From Ruminococcus sp. (GTDB lineage: Bacteria; Bacillota; Clostridia; Oscillospirales; Ruminococcaceae), in assembly GCA_017478965.1 (NCBI GenBank), contig JAFVCV010000042.1, forward strand, positions 1-64,000: a stretch of DNA of 64,000 bases. Reading direction: 5' to 3'. The notes below the pieces were generated by a model that was given only the letters and a program-made list of their open reading frames with translations, was not told where the DNA came from and searched no databases. The translations under genes and the position numbers were made by a program. This document shows positions 26,038 to 33,558 of the stretch, one piece after another; position 1 is the stretch's first letter; each line of letters begins with the position of its first letter.

Positions 26038-26072
26038 CAAAAAAACGCCCTTCCAAAGGTACGGAAGGGCGT
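26038..26072 (-). terminator. Terminator of the zinc-ribbon gene
   Basis: Stem ACGCCCTTCC/GGAAGGGCGT (26045-26054 with 26063-26072), followed on the minus strand by seven U residues. Confidence 0.93.
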
Positions 26073-26077
26073 ATGTA

Positions 26078-27433
26078 TCAACTTACAAGATTGCCGCCGC
26101 AGACGGTGCAGAACTTGCCCTTTTCAAAGGTCTTTCCGCATTGTTCACAATGGAGCTTACCGCCCACGACCGGAGCAGCAGGACCAATATCAGTCACAGT
26201 GGGGGCCGAAGGAGCACCGCCAACAGGCTCCAGCCTGCCGCCGCAGACAGTGCAGAACTTGCCCTTTGCCATCATGTTGCCGCAGGAGGTACATCTCAGC
26301 TGGCCCGCAGACGAACGGTCAGCGGGAGCAGAAGGCGCCGGGGGCGTCGGCGGAGCTGTAGGTGAAGATATAGGTGCTGAAACGTTTTCGGGCTTTGGAG
26401 GCGCCGGGATATGTGCAGCAGCTGATACTGGAGTCGGTTTCGGCGCAGGCGCAGGATCGCTCTTTGCAGTCTTTCCGTCAGCTCCCACCAGGTCGCCGCC
26501 GCAGACTGTACAGAACTTGCCCTTTTCAAAGCTCTTTCCGCACTTCACGCAGATAAGCTTTGTATTAGCGGCCGGAGCAGCCGGAGCAGCCGGGATATCA
26601 GCCGGTTTCTCTGCCGCAGCAACATTCCCCTGTCCAGCCGCAGGGACCAGTGTCTCACCGCAGACAGTGCAGAACTTGCCCTTTTCAAAGGTCTTCCCGC
26701 AGCCGGGGCAGATCATGCCCTTAGGTGCATCGGCTGCAGGTCCGGCGGTCTTGGGTAACTTTTCAGCCGGTTCAGGAACAGGTACGGTTACGTCAGCCAC
26801 AGGTCCCGGCGCATCGGAAACCGCCGGCGTTTGCGGCGCAGTGCCGCCCATTGCAACAAGATTTCCGCCGCAGACAGTGCAGAACTTGCCTTTTTCAAAG
26901 ATATTGCCGCACTTGGCGCACTTCATTTTCGGCGCAGGCGCATCGTTTATATCGAACTTTCGCTGGGTCCTGGGCGTAAGATCGCTGACCTCCGGCCCGG
27001 CAGGCTTGATCTGTCCAATAGGACTGAACTGGCTGGGAACATTGACCACCTCCGGCTCGGGAGCCGGCTGTTTTTCCAGCTCATCGACCCTTATAAGAGG
27101 AGAGCCGCAGCGCTTACAGAACTTGCCGCTGTCGAACTCACTTCCGCAGGCGTCACACCTGAGCCTGACTGTGGGCACGATTTCGGCAGCCGGAGCAGCA
27201 GCAGGAGCAGCAGCAGAGACGGACGCAGGCTCCGGGGCCTTTACAAGGTCAAGCTCGCTGCCGCAGTAGATGCAGAATTTGCCCCCTGTGACAGTCTTGC
27301 CGCATTTGGCGCACTTTTTCTCAGCGCCGCCGGGTTCCCCTCTGACAGTGAAAAAATCTCTCAGCGCACCGCCGCAGTTCTTACAGAACTTGCCATGGTC
27401 AAAGGTCTGACCGCATTTATCACAGATCAACAT
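26078..27433 (-). CDS. Protein of eight tandem zinc ribbons
   Basis: A 451-residue protein built almost only of eight zinc ribbons of form CxxCG-x5-GKFCxxCG, joined by Pro/Ala-rich linkers of 20-50 residues. The first begins at the N-terminus (MLICDKCGQTFDHGKFC) and the last ends two residues before the C-terminus. Later ribbons are nearly identical (FEKGKFCTVCGG in four of them), earlier ones are more varied, suggesting recent duplication. There is no catalytic or membrane domain. It could be a scaffold, a zinc store or a nucleic-acid binder; none is shown. ATG 27433 is chosen for its AAGGAGG site. It is monocistronic, with its own consensus promoter. Confidence 0.85.
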   Translation of the reverse strand: MLICDKCGQTFDHGKFCKNCGGALRDFFTVRGEPGGAEKKCAKCGKTVTGGKFCIYCGSELDLVKAPEPASVSAAAPAAAPAAEIVPTVRLRCDACGSEFDSGKFCKRCGSPLIRVDELEKQPAPEPEVVNVPSQFSPIGQIKPAGPEVSDLTPRTQRKFDINDAPAPKMKCAKCGNIFEKGKFCTVCGGNLVAMGGTAPQTPAVSDAPGPVADVTVPVPEPAEKLPKTAGPAADAPKGMICPGCGKTFEKGKFCTVCGETLVPAAGQGNVAAAEKPADIPAAPAAPAANTKLICVKCGKSFEKGKFCTVCGGDLVGADGKTAKSDPAPAPKPTPVSAAAHIPAPPKPENVSAPISSPTAPPTPPAPSAPADRSSAGQLRCTSCGNMMAKGKFCTVCGGRLEPVGGAPSAPTVTDIGPAAPVVGGKLHCEQCGKTFEKGKFCTVCGGNLVS

Positions 27434-27520
27434 ATTTTTTCCTCCTTCAAGGCTTTTCACAGCCCTCAGAATCGTCACTTCGTCCGAAAACGAACTTAAA
27501 ACTCATCTTCAGACACTATT

Positions 27521-27549
27521 ATTATAAACAATTATCACCAGCTTGTCAA
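27521..27549 (-). promoter_or_regulatory. Consensus promoter of the zinc-ribbon gene
   Basis: Minus-strand TTGACA (27544-27549), 17 bases, TATAAT (27521-27526). Confidence 0.9.
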
Positions 27550-27635
27550 GTCACGGAGGCTGATTTTTTATAAAAATCGTCCAAAAAAATAACCTTTCCC
27601 GTTCTCTTCCTTAGACAATAGTTGTCCTCAGGGTC

Positions 27636-27664
27636 TTGAAATTCTCTGAAGAATGTGTTATAAT
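27636..27664 (+). promoter_or_regulatory. Promoter of pta
   Basis: TTGAAA (27636-27641), 17 bases, TATAAT (27659-27664), with extended -10 TGTTATAAT. Confidence 0.88.
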
Positions 27665-27735
27665 CTGTATATAAGGGGTCTTTTTGACTTTTATGGGACG
27701 AAGGCCCTTCATCATTTTATTATTGGAGGTTTACT

Positions 27736-28752
27736 ATGGGTATGTTTGACAAGTTGCTCGCTAACCTTAAAGCGAGCAGGAAGACCATCGTTTTCACCGA
27801 GGGCACCGATAGCAGGATACTTTCTGCGGCTGACAGACTTCTGAAAGAAGACCTGATGGACGTTATCCTTTGCGGAAATGCGCAGGAGGTCAGGGCAGCT
27901 GCTGAAAAGGGCGGATTTGACGTAGCAAAGGCCACGGTCCTTGACCCCATGACTTATGGAGAGATGGACGCTATGGTCGCTCAGATGGCTGAGCTGAGAA
28001 AGGGCAAGATGACTGAGGACGAGTGCAGAGAGGCGCTCAAAAAGTCCAACTATTTCGGCACCATGCTGGTAAAGGCCGGCAAGGCTGACGCTCTGCTGGG
28101 CGGCGCTACCTATTCCACCGCTGACACTGTCAGACCGGCTCTCCAGATAGTAAAGACCAAGAAGGGCTCCAATCTGGTAAGCTCCTCCTTCATTCTTTTC
28201 AGAGAGAAGGACGGCCAGGAAGAGAAGATCGCCATGGGCGACTGCGCTATCAATCTTGGCTACAGTGACAGGCTGGACAAGCAGGGCAATGTGGTGCTGA
28301 CTGCTGCACAGCAGCTGGCTGAGGTAGCCGTTGAGACTGCCAAGACTGCTGATTTCTTCGGTATAGACCCCAAGGTAGCTGTACTGAGCTTTTCTACTTA
28401 CGGTTCAGGCAAGGGCGGCACTGTTCAGCTGAGCCATGATGCAGTTATCGAGGCCCGCAAGATCGCTCCTGAGCTGACTATTGACGGCGAGTTCCAGTTC
28501 GACGCAGCCGTTTCACCCGAGGTCGCTAAGACCAAATGCCCTGACTCCAAGGTCGCCGGACAGGCCAACACCTTTATCTTCCCCCTCATCGAGGCTGGAA
28601 ATATTGGCTACAAGATAGCTCAGAGACTTGGCGGCTTTGAGGCCTACGGTCCTATCCTCCAGGGACTCAACGCTCCCATCAACGATCTTTCCAGAGGCTG
28701 CAACGCTGACGAGGTCTACAAAATGGCTATCATCACCGCTGGCATGGCTTGA
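27736..28752 (+). CDS. pta: Phosphate acetyltransferase
   Basis: A 338-residue short-form Pta (no N-terminal DRTGG or P-loop domain). It interconverts acetyl-CoA and acetyl phosphate. Signatures include IVFTEGTDSRIL, ADALLGGATYSTADTVRPAL, VAVLSFSTYGSGKG, DGEFQFDAAV and ANTFIFPLIEAGNIGYK. GGAGG precedes the ATG. It stands alone between its promoter and terminator; no acetate kinase is adjacent. With the phosphoketolase at 58.9 kb it forms a route from sugar phosphates to acetyl-CoA. Confidence 0.96.
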   Translation: MGMFDKLLANLKASRKTIVFTEGTDSRILSAADRLLKEDLMDVILCGNAQEVRAAAEKGGFDVAKATVLDPMTYGEMDAMVAQMAELRKGKMTEDECREALKKSNYFGTMLVKAGKADALLGGATYSTADTVRPALQIVKTKKGSNLVSSSFILFREKDGQEEKIAMGDCAINLGYSDRLDKQGNVVLTAAQQLAEVAVETAKTADFFGIDPKVAVLSFSTYGSGKGGTVQLSHDAVIEARKIAPELTIDGEFQFDAAVSPEVAKTKCPDSKVAGQANTFIFPLIEAGNIGYKIAQRLGGFEAYGPILQGLNAPINDLSRGCNADEVYKMAIITAGMA

Positions 28753-28772
28753 TCTGTATAAAAAGACTTTTT

Positions 28773-28805
28773 CTTCCCCCGGCCTTTTACGGGGGAAGTT
28801 TTTTT
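28773..28805 (+). terminator. Terminator of pta
   Basis: Stem CTTCCCCC/GGGGGAAG (28773-28780 with 28791-28798), followed by seven T. Confidence 0.93.
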
Positions 28806-28858
28806 ACGGCGTCTTTTGCAGTACAGACACTGTATTTCGCAGTTTGTGCAGGAAACTG

Positions 28859-28887
28859 TTGCGCTGGGGCTTACTTTGTGGTATGAT
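28859..28887 (+). promoter_or_regulatory. Promoter of the membrane protein/LytTR operon
   Basis: TTGCGC (28859-28864), 17 bases, TATGAT (28882-28887). Confidence 0.6.
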
Positions 28888-28918
28888 ACAGACATACCAA
28901 AGGAAAGGGTGATCGACT

Positions 28919-29656
28919 ATGACAAAACTCAATACTCCGGACGATACAAAAGGGCCTGACAGACTGCGGAAAAAGCAGCTGGACCATGACCTTATAATGA
29001 TAGGTGTTATCACCTTCATAGCACTGACGCTGGTGATGGCAGTCTTCGGCAAGCAGTTCAACGGCTTTATTTATGATCCCAGCCGTCCGGTGCTGCCAAG
29101 GGTGGCGGTTGCGGCGGTCTGCGGACAGTTTGCTTTAGCCGGGGTGGGAATTACTGCGGTGTGCATTTTCAGGAAAGAAAGGTTCACACGGTTCGGGCTG
29201 AACACTAAGAATATCCTGCCAGCGCTTTTACTGAGTCTCGGGTGCTGTGTGCCCGACTTCATCTATCAGCTTGCAAGGGGACACGTTCACCCCTGGTGTC
29301 CATTCTACGATGTATTCACCACAAAAGAGCTGCTCAGTGCCGGCCTTGCTGTTAAAATAACAGGCTTTATTCTCACGGCAGCAGCCTGGGGCTTTTTTGA
29401 AGGCTTTAATTATGTTGTGATAAGAGATAAGCTCAGCGAGCGTTTCCCCTCAAAATACAGGTTCTGGGACGTGGGAGCATTCATGTGTGCGGTGATGTGC
29501 ATAGTCATACACGGAGCGGTAGGCGTAACTGCCGATGCACTGGCAGAAATGCTCTTGACGGTTTTTCTTATATATGGTATGCTTATAGTGAGGAAAGAGA
29601 CGGGCAACGCCTGGGGCTGTGTGCTGATATTTTTCGTTTACTGGAATGCACTGTAA
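28919..29656 (+). CDS. Multi-pass membrane protein, CPBP-like
   Basis: A 245-residue protein with about six membrane segments. The layout and the segment WGFFEGFNYVVIRDKL followed by IHGAVG recall the CPBP (CAAX protease/bacteriocin-immunity) superfamily, but the first motif reads EG rather than EE and its Arg is displaced, so protease activity is doubtful. AAAGGGTGAT precedes the ATG. It is followed at 23 bases by a LytTR regulator and a DUF3021 protein, and probably shares their transcript. Confidence 0.6.
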   Translation: MTKLNTPDDTKGPDRLRKKQLDHDLIMIGVITFIALTLVMAVFGKQFNGFIYDPSRPVLPRVAVAAVCGQFALAGVGITAVCIFRKERFTRFGLNTKNILPALLLSLGCCVPDFIYQLARGHVHPWCPFYDVFTTKELLSAGLAVKITGFILTAAAWGFFEGFNYVVIRDKLSERFPSKYRFWDVGAFMCAVMCIVIHGAVGVTADALAEMLLTVFLIYGMLIVRKETGNAWGCVLIFFVYWNAL

Positions 29657-29679
29657 AAAATGACCGATAAGGACATATA

Positions 29680-30141
29680 ATGATGAGGTTTATCAAAACA
29701 AAGCAAAAAGGACTGAGAGAAAATTACCTTGAACTCCACTACGAGAAGCTTGACGATGAAACAGCGGAGATCATTTCAAGGCTGGACAACACTTTTTCAA
29801 ATATAGAAGGCACTGCGGATGGCAGACGCATTATCATTCCTGCGGCTGATGTGCTCTATTTTGAGAGCGTTGACCGCAGGACCTTTGCTTACACCGACAA
29901 AATGTGTGTAGAGATCCGGGACAGTCTGAAAAATGTCATCGACAGGTTTGCCGGGACCGGGTTTCTGAGGATAAGCAAGTCCGCAGCGGTAAATGTCTAC
30001 AAGATAGACCATTTGCAGGGGGACCTGAATATGCGGGTCATCATTTTTCTGAAAAACGGCGAGAAGCTCATAATGAACCGTGGCTACCGACAGGGATTAT
30101 TTGACGGACTTGAAAGGATAAGGGGAAACAACAAAACATGA
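29680..30141 (+). CDS. LytTR-domain DNA-binding protein
   Basis: A 153-residue regulator with a C-terminal LytTR domain (about residues 48-148): IPAADVLYFESVDRRTFAYT, then GFLRISKSAAVNVYKID, the typical beta-rich fold. There is no receiver domain. Small LytTR proteins of this type are commonly paired with DUF3021 membrane proteins that restrain them, and a DUF3021 gene overlaps by four bases. Targets unknown, possibly its own operon. Start ATG 29680 (AAGGA upstream); the next ATG is one codon later. Confidence 0.9.
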   Translation: MMRFIKTKQKGLRENYLELHYEKLDDETAEIISRLDNTFSNIEGTADGRRIIIPAADVLYFESVDRRTFAYTDKMCVEIRDSLKNVIDRFAGTGFLRISKSAAVNVYKIDHLQGDLNMRVIIFLKNGEKLIMNRGYRQGLFDGLERIRGNNKT

Positions 30142-30554
30142 AGCTGATAAACAAAAGAAATTTCATACACATTGTGTGCATGAGCTTTACGCTCATCGTA
30201 TGCGGAAAGCTGCTCATCGAAAAAATGGCGGGCTTTACTGACAGGCACTACACCGAGAACATCTTCACCTGCCTGTTTTTTTCTGTGATGATAACCGCTG
30301 TGCTGGCTCTGCATAATCATCTGCAAAGATTTCCGCTGATACCTGTTCTTATCGGACAGTATGTCTTTATCATCGGACTTGTGGCAGGTTTTGTAAAACT
30401 GGTCGATCTGATGGCCGGCACTTCGACTAATTCCTTGTGGCAGATGCTGTTGTCGGTGACTGTTCCCTATGTGGTCAGCGCTGCGGTATATTATATCGCC
30501 TTTTTCAGGCATATCAAAAAAGCCAACTCCATCATAAGCCAGTTGAGAGAATGA
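30138..30554 (+). CDS. DUF3021-type membrane protein
   Basis: A 138-residue protein with four membrane segments and a basic cytosolic end, matching the length and hydropathy of DUF3021 proteins. Its start overlaps the LytTR gene stop (ATGA). Established LytTR regulatory systems use such a membrane partner as an inhibitor of the regulator; the signal here is unknown. Confidence 0.78.
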   Translation: MKLINKRNFIHIVCMSFTLIVCGKLLIEKMAGFTDRHYTENIFTCLFFSVMITAVLALHNHLQRFPLIPVLIGQYVFIIGLVAGFVKLVDLMAGTSTNSLWQMLLSVTVPYVVSAAVYYIAFFRHIKKANSIISQLRE

Positions 30555-30578
30555 CTTTACACCTCTGACCGACAGCAA

Positions 30579-30613
30579 GGCTGCGTGAGTGTTATTCACG
30601 CAGCCCTATTTTT
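30579..30613 (+). terminator. Terminator of the LytTR operon
   Basis: Perfect ten-bp stem GGCTGCGTGA/TCACGCAGCC (30579-30588 with 30596-30605), then TATTTTTA. Confidence 0.9.
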
Positions 30614-30881
30614 ATTTCTGCTGTTGTTTTTCATGGACGCTCTCGTACTTATGCTTGGTGGCGAGGCCTCCACGGATATGGCGCTGTTCCTTATTTTCCT
30701 CCAGTATTGCCCTGACCTTTCTGAAAAGGCCGGGGCTGAGCTTTGGCAGCACGTATGTAAGGTCCTTATGGACAGTGGATTTGCTGACCCCGAAGGCCTT
30801 TGCCGTTGCTCTGACCGTTGCTTTATGCTCGACGGTGTATTCCCCGAAGAGCACTGCTCGTTCCTTGTCGGTATTTATCAT
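30612..30881 (-). CDS. spoIIID: Sporulation regulator SpoIIID
   Basis: An 89-residue HTH protein: ATVRATAKAFGVSKSTVHKD is the helix-turn-helix, followed by LTYVLPKLSPGLF and a basic C-terminus. SpoIIID acts in the mother cell between sigma E and sigma K stages. ATG 30881 is chosen for GAGGTG seven bases upstream. A plausible sigma-E-type promoter lies upstream. Its presence indicates that the organism retains a sporulation programme. Confidence 0.95.
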   Translation of the reverse strand: MINTDKERAVLFGEYTVEHKATVRATAKAFGVSKSTVHKDLTYVLPKLSPGLFRKVRAILEENKEQRHIRGGLATKHKYESVHEKQQQK

Positions 30882-30913
30882 TTTTACGCACCTCATGATC
30901 TTCGTTCTAGTAG

Positions 30914-30942
30914 ATGATATGCGGCTGGGTGCGGATTTATAC
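30914..30942 (-). promoter_or_regulatory. Possible sigma-E promoter of spoIIID
   Basis: Minus-strand GTATAAA (30936-30942), 14 bases, CATATCAT (30914-30921). It resembles the sigma-E consensus spacing and -10; no sigma-A promoter is evident. Assignment is by resemblance. Confidence 0.5.
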
Positions 30943-30945
30943 TTA

Positions 30946-30982
30946 AAAAACGCCGCAGAGGAAGTCCCTCTGCGGCGTTTTT
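30946..30982 (-). terminator. Terminator of the TraB/GumN gene
   Basis: A 15-bp stem (30946-30960 with 30968-30982, core CGCCGCAGAG/CTCTGCGGCG), followed on the minus strand by U residues. Confidence 0.93.
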
Positions 30983-31020
30983 GCTATAAACTGGTCATTA
31001 TGCTGTGCTGCCTGCCGGCC

Positions 31021-32121
31021 TTACTGGATCCTTTCTACAGTATAACCGTCCTTTTCGAGCAGGGCGATTATACCCTTCTCGCCAACGTAGTGGGCAGCGC
31101 CGACTACCATGAACACGTCCTTGTCGCCTTTGAGGAATTCCTCTGCGGCGTCCTTCATGCCGACATTTCTGTCATAGAGCATGGCGTTGTTGAACATCTC
31201 TGCATATCCAAGATCTTCATCAGAAAGGCCGTCCTCAGATATGTCGCCGTCAGCAAGCTCGCCAAGAGCGTCTACATCACCGTGACGCCAAGCGGTATAA
31301 AGCTTGGTATATGTCTCGGCGCTGTCCTCCTCGGAGGAGTCCTCAAGCTGTCTGATTATCAGATCATAGACCTCGTCAGGCATTTCCCTGAGGGTCGTCA
31401 GCTGGAAATCGGTGCTCTCGATCTCATAGATCTCCTTGCCCTCTGCCACTGCCTTGTCCTCATAGTAATAGTCCAGACCGAATTCATAGGAAAGGTCTGC
31501 TTCAGCCATGCCAAGCTGTGAGGTGAACATATACACATACCATGGCATGAGTGTCTCAACAGCCTCTGCATTCATACCGTAGTTCTGAAGATAGGTATCC
31601 AGTATCTGGAGAGCCTCAGCGCTTATATGCTTGGAAAGTCCGTCAGCGGGATCGTCATAATATACCATAGCCAGCAGACTGGACTGGTAGTTGATATCCT
31701 GCTGGGCTGTGCTGGCCTTACATTCAAGGGCTAAGATATCGCTGTTTTTATAAGCGTCCTCGATGACGTCCGGGAACGGGATATCGGACTCTTTCAGAGC
31801 GTGCATGGAGCCGAGCATTATCAGCTCATTACCGTTCTCGCCGGTGACCTTCCACATTGCCGGTTTGAGTTCGTCCTTCTCACCGGTCTCATCATCGGTC
31901 ACAGTCTCGTCTGCGGCGGCGGTGGTGCCTACCGTCTCAGGCTCACTCTCCTCAGGGGCTGCGGTGGTAGTCTCCTCAGGCTTGCTCTCCTCGGCCTGCG
32001 ACTCAGCCTTGGAAGAGGTATCTGCGCCCTCCTCCCTGTCAGTGCAGGCGGTGAACATACCCACGCTCATCATTACTGCGCAGAAAAGCGCTGCTGCCTT
32101 TGCGATCTTCTTGTTTCTCAT
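31021..32121 (-). CDS. TraB/GumN-family lipoprotein
   Basis: A 366-residue lipoprotein: signal peptide with lipobox Cys 26 (MFTAC), a Thr/Glu-rich linker to about residue 85, and a TraB/GumN domain (residues 88-366). The paired motifs are MLGSMHALKESDIPFP near 102 and FMVVGAAHYVGEKGI near the C-terminus, each supplying a His as in Tiki/TraB proteins, which are proposed metalloproteases. Extracytoplasmic, substrate unknown. Single gene with own promoter and terminator. Confidence 0.88.
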   Translation of the reverse strand: MRNKKIAKAAALFCAVMMSVGMFTACTDREEGADTSSKAESQAEESKPEETTTAAPEESEPETVGTTAAADETVTDDETGEKDELKPAMWKVTGENGNELIMLGSMHALKESDIPFPDVIEDAYKNSDILALECKASTAQQDINYQSSLLAMVYYDDPADGLSKHISAEALQILDTYLQNYGMNAEAVETLMPWYVYMFTSQLGMAEADLSYEFGLDYYYEDKAVAEGKEIYEIESTDFQLTTLREMPDEVYDLIIRQLEDSSEEDSAETYTKLYTAWRHGDVDALGELADGDISEDGLSDEDLGYAEMFNNAMLYDRNVGMKDAAEEFLKGDKDVFMVVGAAHYVGEKGIIALLEKDGYTVERIQ

Positions 32122-32248
32122 TGTGAATACCTTCCTTTTCTCTGTTTTTTGATATTGACGGGACCGCTTTTCCTGCCTTAGCAGTGAGGACCGGTCCGGT
32201 CTGTGAAGAAAGCCGTTCGTTTTTGCTCTCTTTCCTTTGTCCTCTTAT

Positions 32249-32278
32249 ATTATACATGATCCAGCCCATTCCTGACAA
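32249..32278 (-). promoter_or_regulatory. Promoter of the TraB/GumN gene
   Basis: Minus-strand TTGTCA (32273-32278), 18 bases, TATAAT (32249-32254). Confidence 0.65.
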
Positions 32279-32330
32279 AAAACATCGTAAAACGCACCTT
32301 TTCTGTCGTGAACTGCACGGTCAGTGTTAT

Positions 32331-33383
32331 CTAAAGGAGCCCTTTAGCCAGAATATTGGCCACGGTATCGAAGGGCAGCTCGAAAACCGGCAATGGCATA
32401 CGCAGCTCTGCGGTGCTCAATGGCCTGGTCCTGAAAGCCATAATGACTCTGGTCGGACCGCCGGGACGGCTGTCTATTTTCAGCTCTCCCCCGAACCTCT
32501 GGCAATAGGCGTTCACCACCGCCAGACCCAGATGCTCAAACTTGCCGAAACTGTAAAATTTACCATAGGGGACCAGAGCGTTCTTTATCTGCTCCCGGTC
32601 CATACCGACGCCGTTATCCTCCACCTGTATGACAGTTCTGTCACCCTTGGCATACACGCTGAGCCTGCACTCCTTCACGGCGGAGTTATTATACTTATAA
32701 GCGTTAGCCACCAGATTAGCCACGGCTGCCTCCAGCCTTGGGCCGTTCAGCTCCACAACGCCGTCACAGTCAAGGTCTGCGGCAAATACATAGCCCTTTT
32801 TGGCGCACCTTTTGCTTATTCGGGAACATAGCCTGTCGAGGACCTCTGCCACCATCTCGTCCTTACCCTTCAGACCAAATCCGCTCAGATAGTAACCTAT
32901 CTCCTCATAATTGACCATATAGGAATTGAGTTCAGAGGCTTTGGAGGCCACAAAATCATAGTCCTCCCCTCCCCGGTCCTCAAAATGGTCCACTATATCC
33001 CCAAGGCACAGCCTGATATTGGTGAGCGTATTGGTCTTATACTCAGAATACCCGGTCCTGACGGAAAGCATCTCCACATCAAAGGCAGTAAGGACAGTCA
33101 CGAGATAACCCTCCACCTCATCGCCTTTATACAGCGGCTGGACCCTCATTGCAGCCGAGGAGCCGCTGGTCCTGTCATCGCCGCCGTATTTAAACGTAAC
33201 GGTCTCCTTGATGGGGAAAACCAGCACAGAACCGGTCGGCATAACGAATTTATCAACATCTATATCATCAGGAAGTTCACTGCTGTTTTTCCACACGCAG
33301 TGCAATGATCTGTCTGTTATCATAGTCCTGAGGTCGGTATGGCAAAGCAGACCGACACAGCTCTGAAGAAATTCAGAGTTCAA
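32331..33383 (-). CDS. Histidine-kinase-like ATPase without a phosphoacceptor His
   Basis: A 350-residue predicted cytosolic protein. The C-terminal part (about 205-325) is a HATPase_c domain with N-box LEAAVANLVANAYKYN, G1 VEDNGVGMD and a GLAVVNAYCQRFGG G2 region. The N-terminal 100 residues look PAS-like. Where a kinase has its phosphoacceptor helix the sequence is SEYKTNTLTNIRLCLGDI (residues 113-130) with no His. So it may bind ATP but not autophosphorylate classically. No response regulator is adjacent. The start is TTG 33383 with GAGGTGA upstream. Confidence 0.75.
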   Translation of the reverse strand: MNSEFLQSCVGLLCHTDLRTMITDRSLHCVWKNSSELPDDIDVDKFVMPTGSVLVFPIKETVTFKYGGDDRTSGSSAAMRVQPLYKGDEVEGYLVTVLTAFDVEMLSVRTGYSEYKTNTLTNIRLCLGDIVDHFEDRGGEDYDFVASKASELNSYMVNYEEIGYYLSGFGLKGKDEMVAEVLDRLCSRISKRCAKKGYVFAADLDCDGVVELNGPRLEAAVANLVANAYKYNNSAVKECRLSVYAKGDRTVIQVEDNGVGMDREQIKNALVPYGKFYSFGKFEHLGLAVVNAYCQRFGGELKIDSRPGGPTRVIMAFRTRPLSTAELRMPLPVFELPFDTVANILAKGLL

Positions 33384-33420
33384 TTCATCACCTCATTTAA
33401 AAACAAAAGGATACAGACAT

Positions 33421-33449
33421 ATTATACCTTATTTTCCCACATAAGTCAA
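33421..33449 (-). promoter_or_regulatory. Promoter of the ATPase-type sensor gene
   Basis: Minus-strand TTGACT (33444-33449), 17 bases, TATAAT (33421-33426). Confidence 0.8.
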
Positions 33450-33514
33450 CACTATCCCGAACGCCCGCAAAGCTTTTCTTCTTCACTGACGCCTGGACGC
33501 TGTCCAAAACAGAA

Positions 33515-33546
33515 ATGGGGAGGCAGTCCTCAGACCGTCTCCCCAT
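33515..33546 (-). terminator. Hairpin after the aspartokinase gene
   Basis: ATGGGGAG pairs with CTCCCCAT (33515-33522 with 33539-33546). The following minus-strand sequence TTTCTGTTTT is only moderately U-rich. Confidence 0.55.
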
Positions 33547-33558
33547 GAATGTCACTTA

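Larger units (their letters stand above)
27434..27735. other. Divergent intergenic region, zinc-ribbon gene and pta promoters
   Basis: This 302-base stretch carries two strong promoters facing apart (27521-27549 and 27636-27664) with an AT-rich spacer. No gene or RNA signature is visible. Confidence 0.7.

Noticed and set aside
25872..27269. 465-codon open frame on the plus strand opposite the zinc-ribbon gene
   Set aside because: It has no ribosome binding site at a sensible start and overlaps nrdR; it is the complement of the repeated Cys/Gly/Pro codons of the real gene.
26078..27433. Regularly spaced DNA repeats that could suggest a CRISPR array
   Set aside because: They are in-frame zinc-ribbon codons with unequal spacing and protein-level conservation; no cas genes are present.
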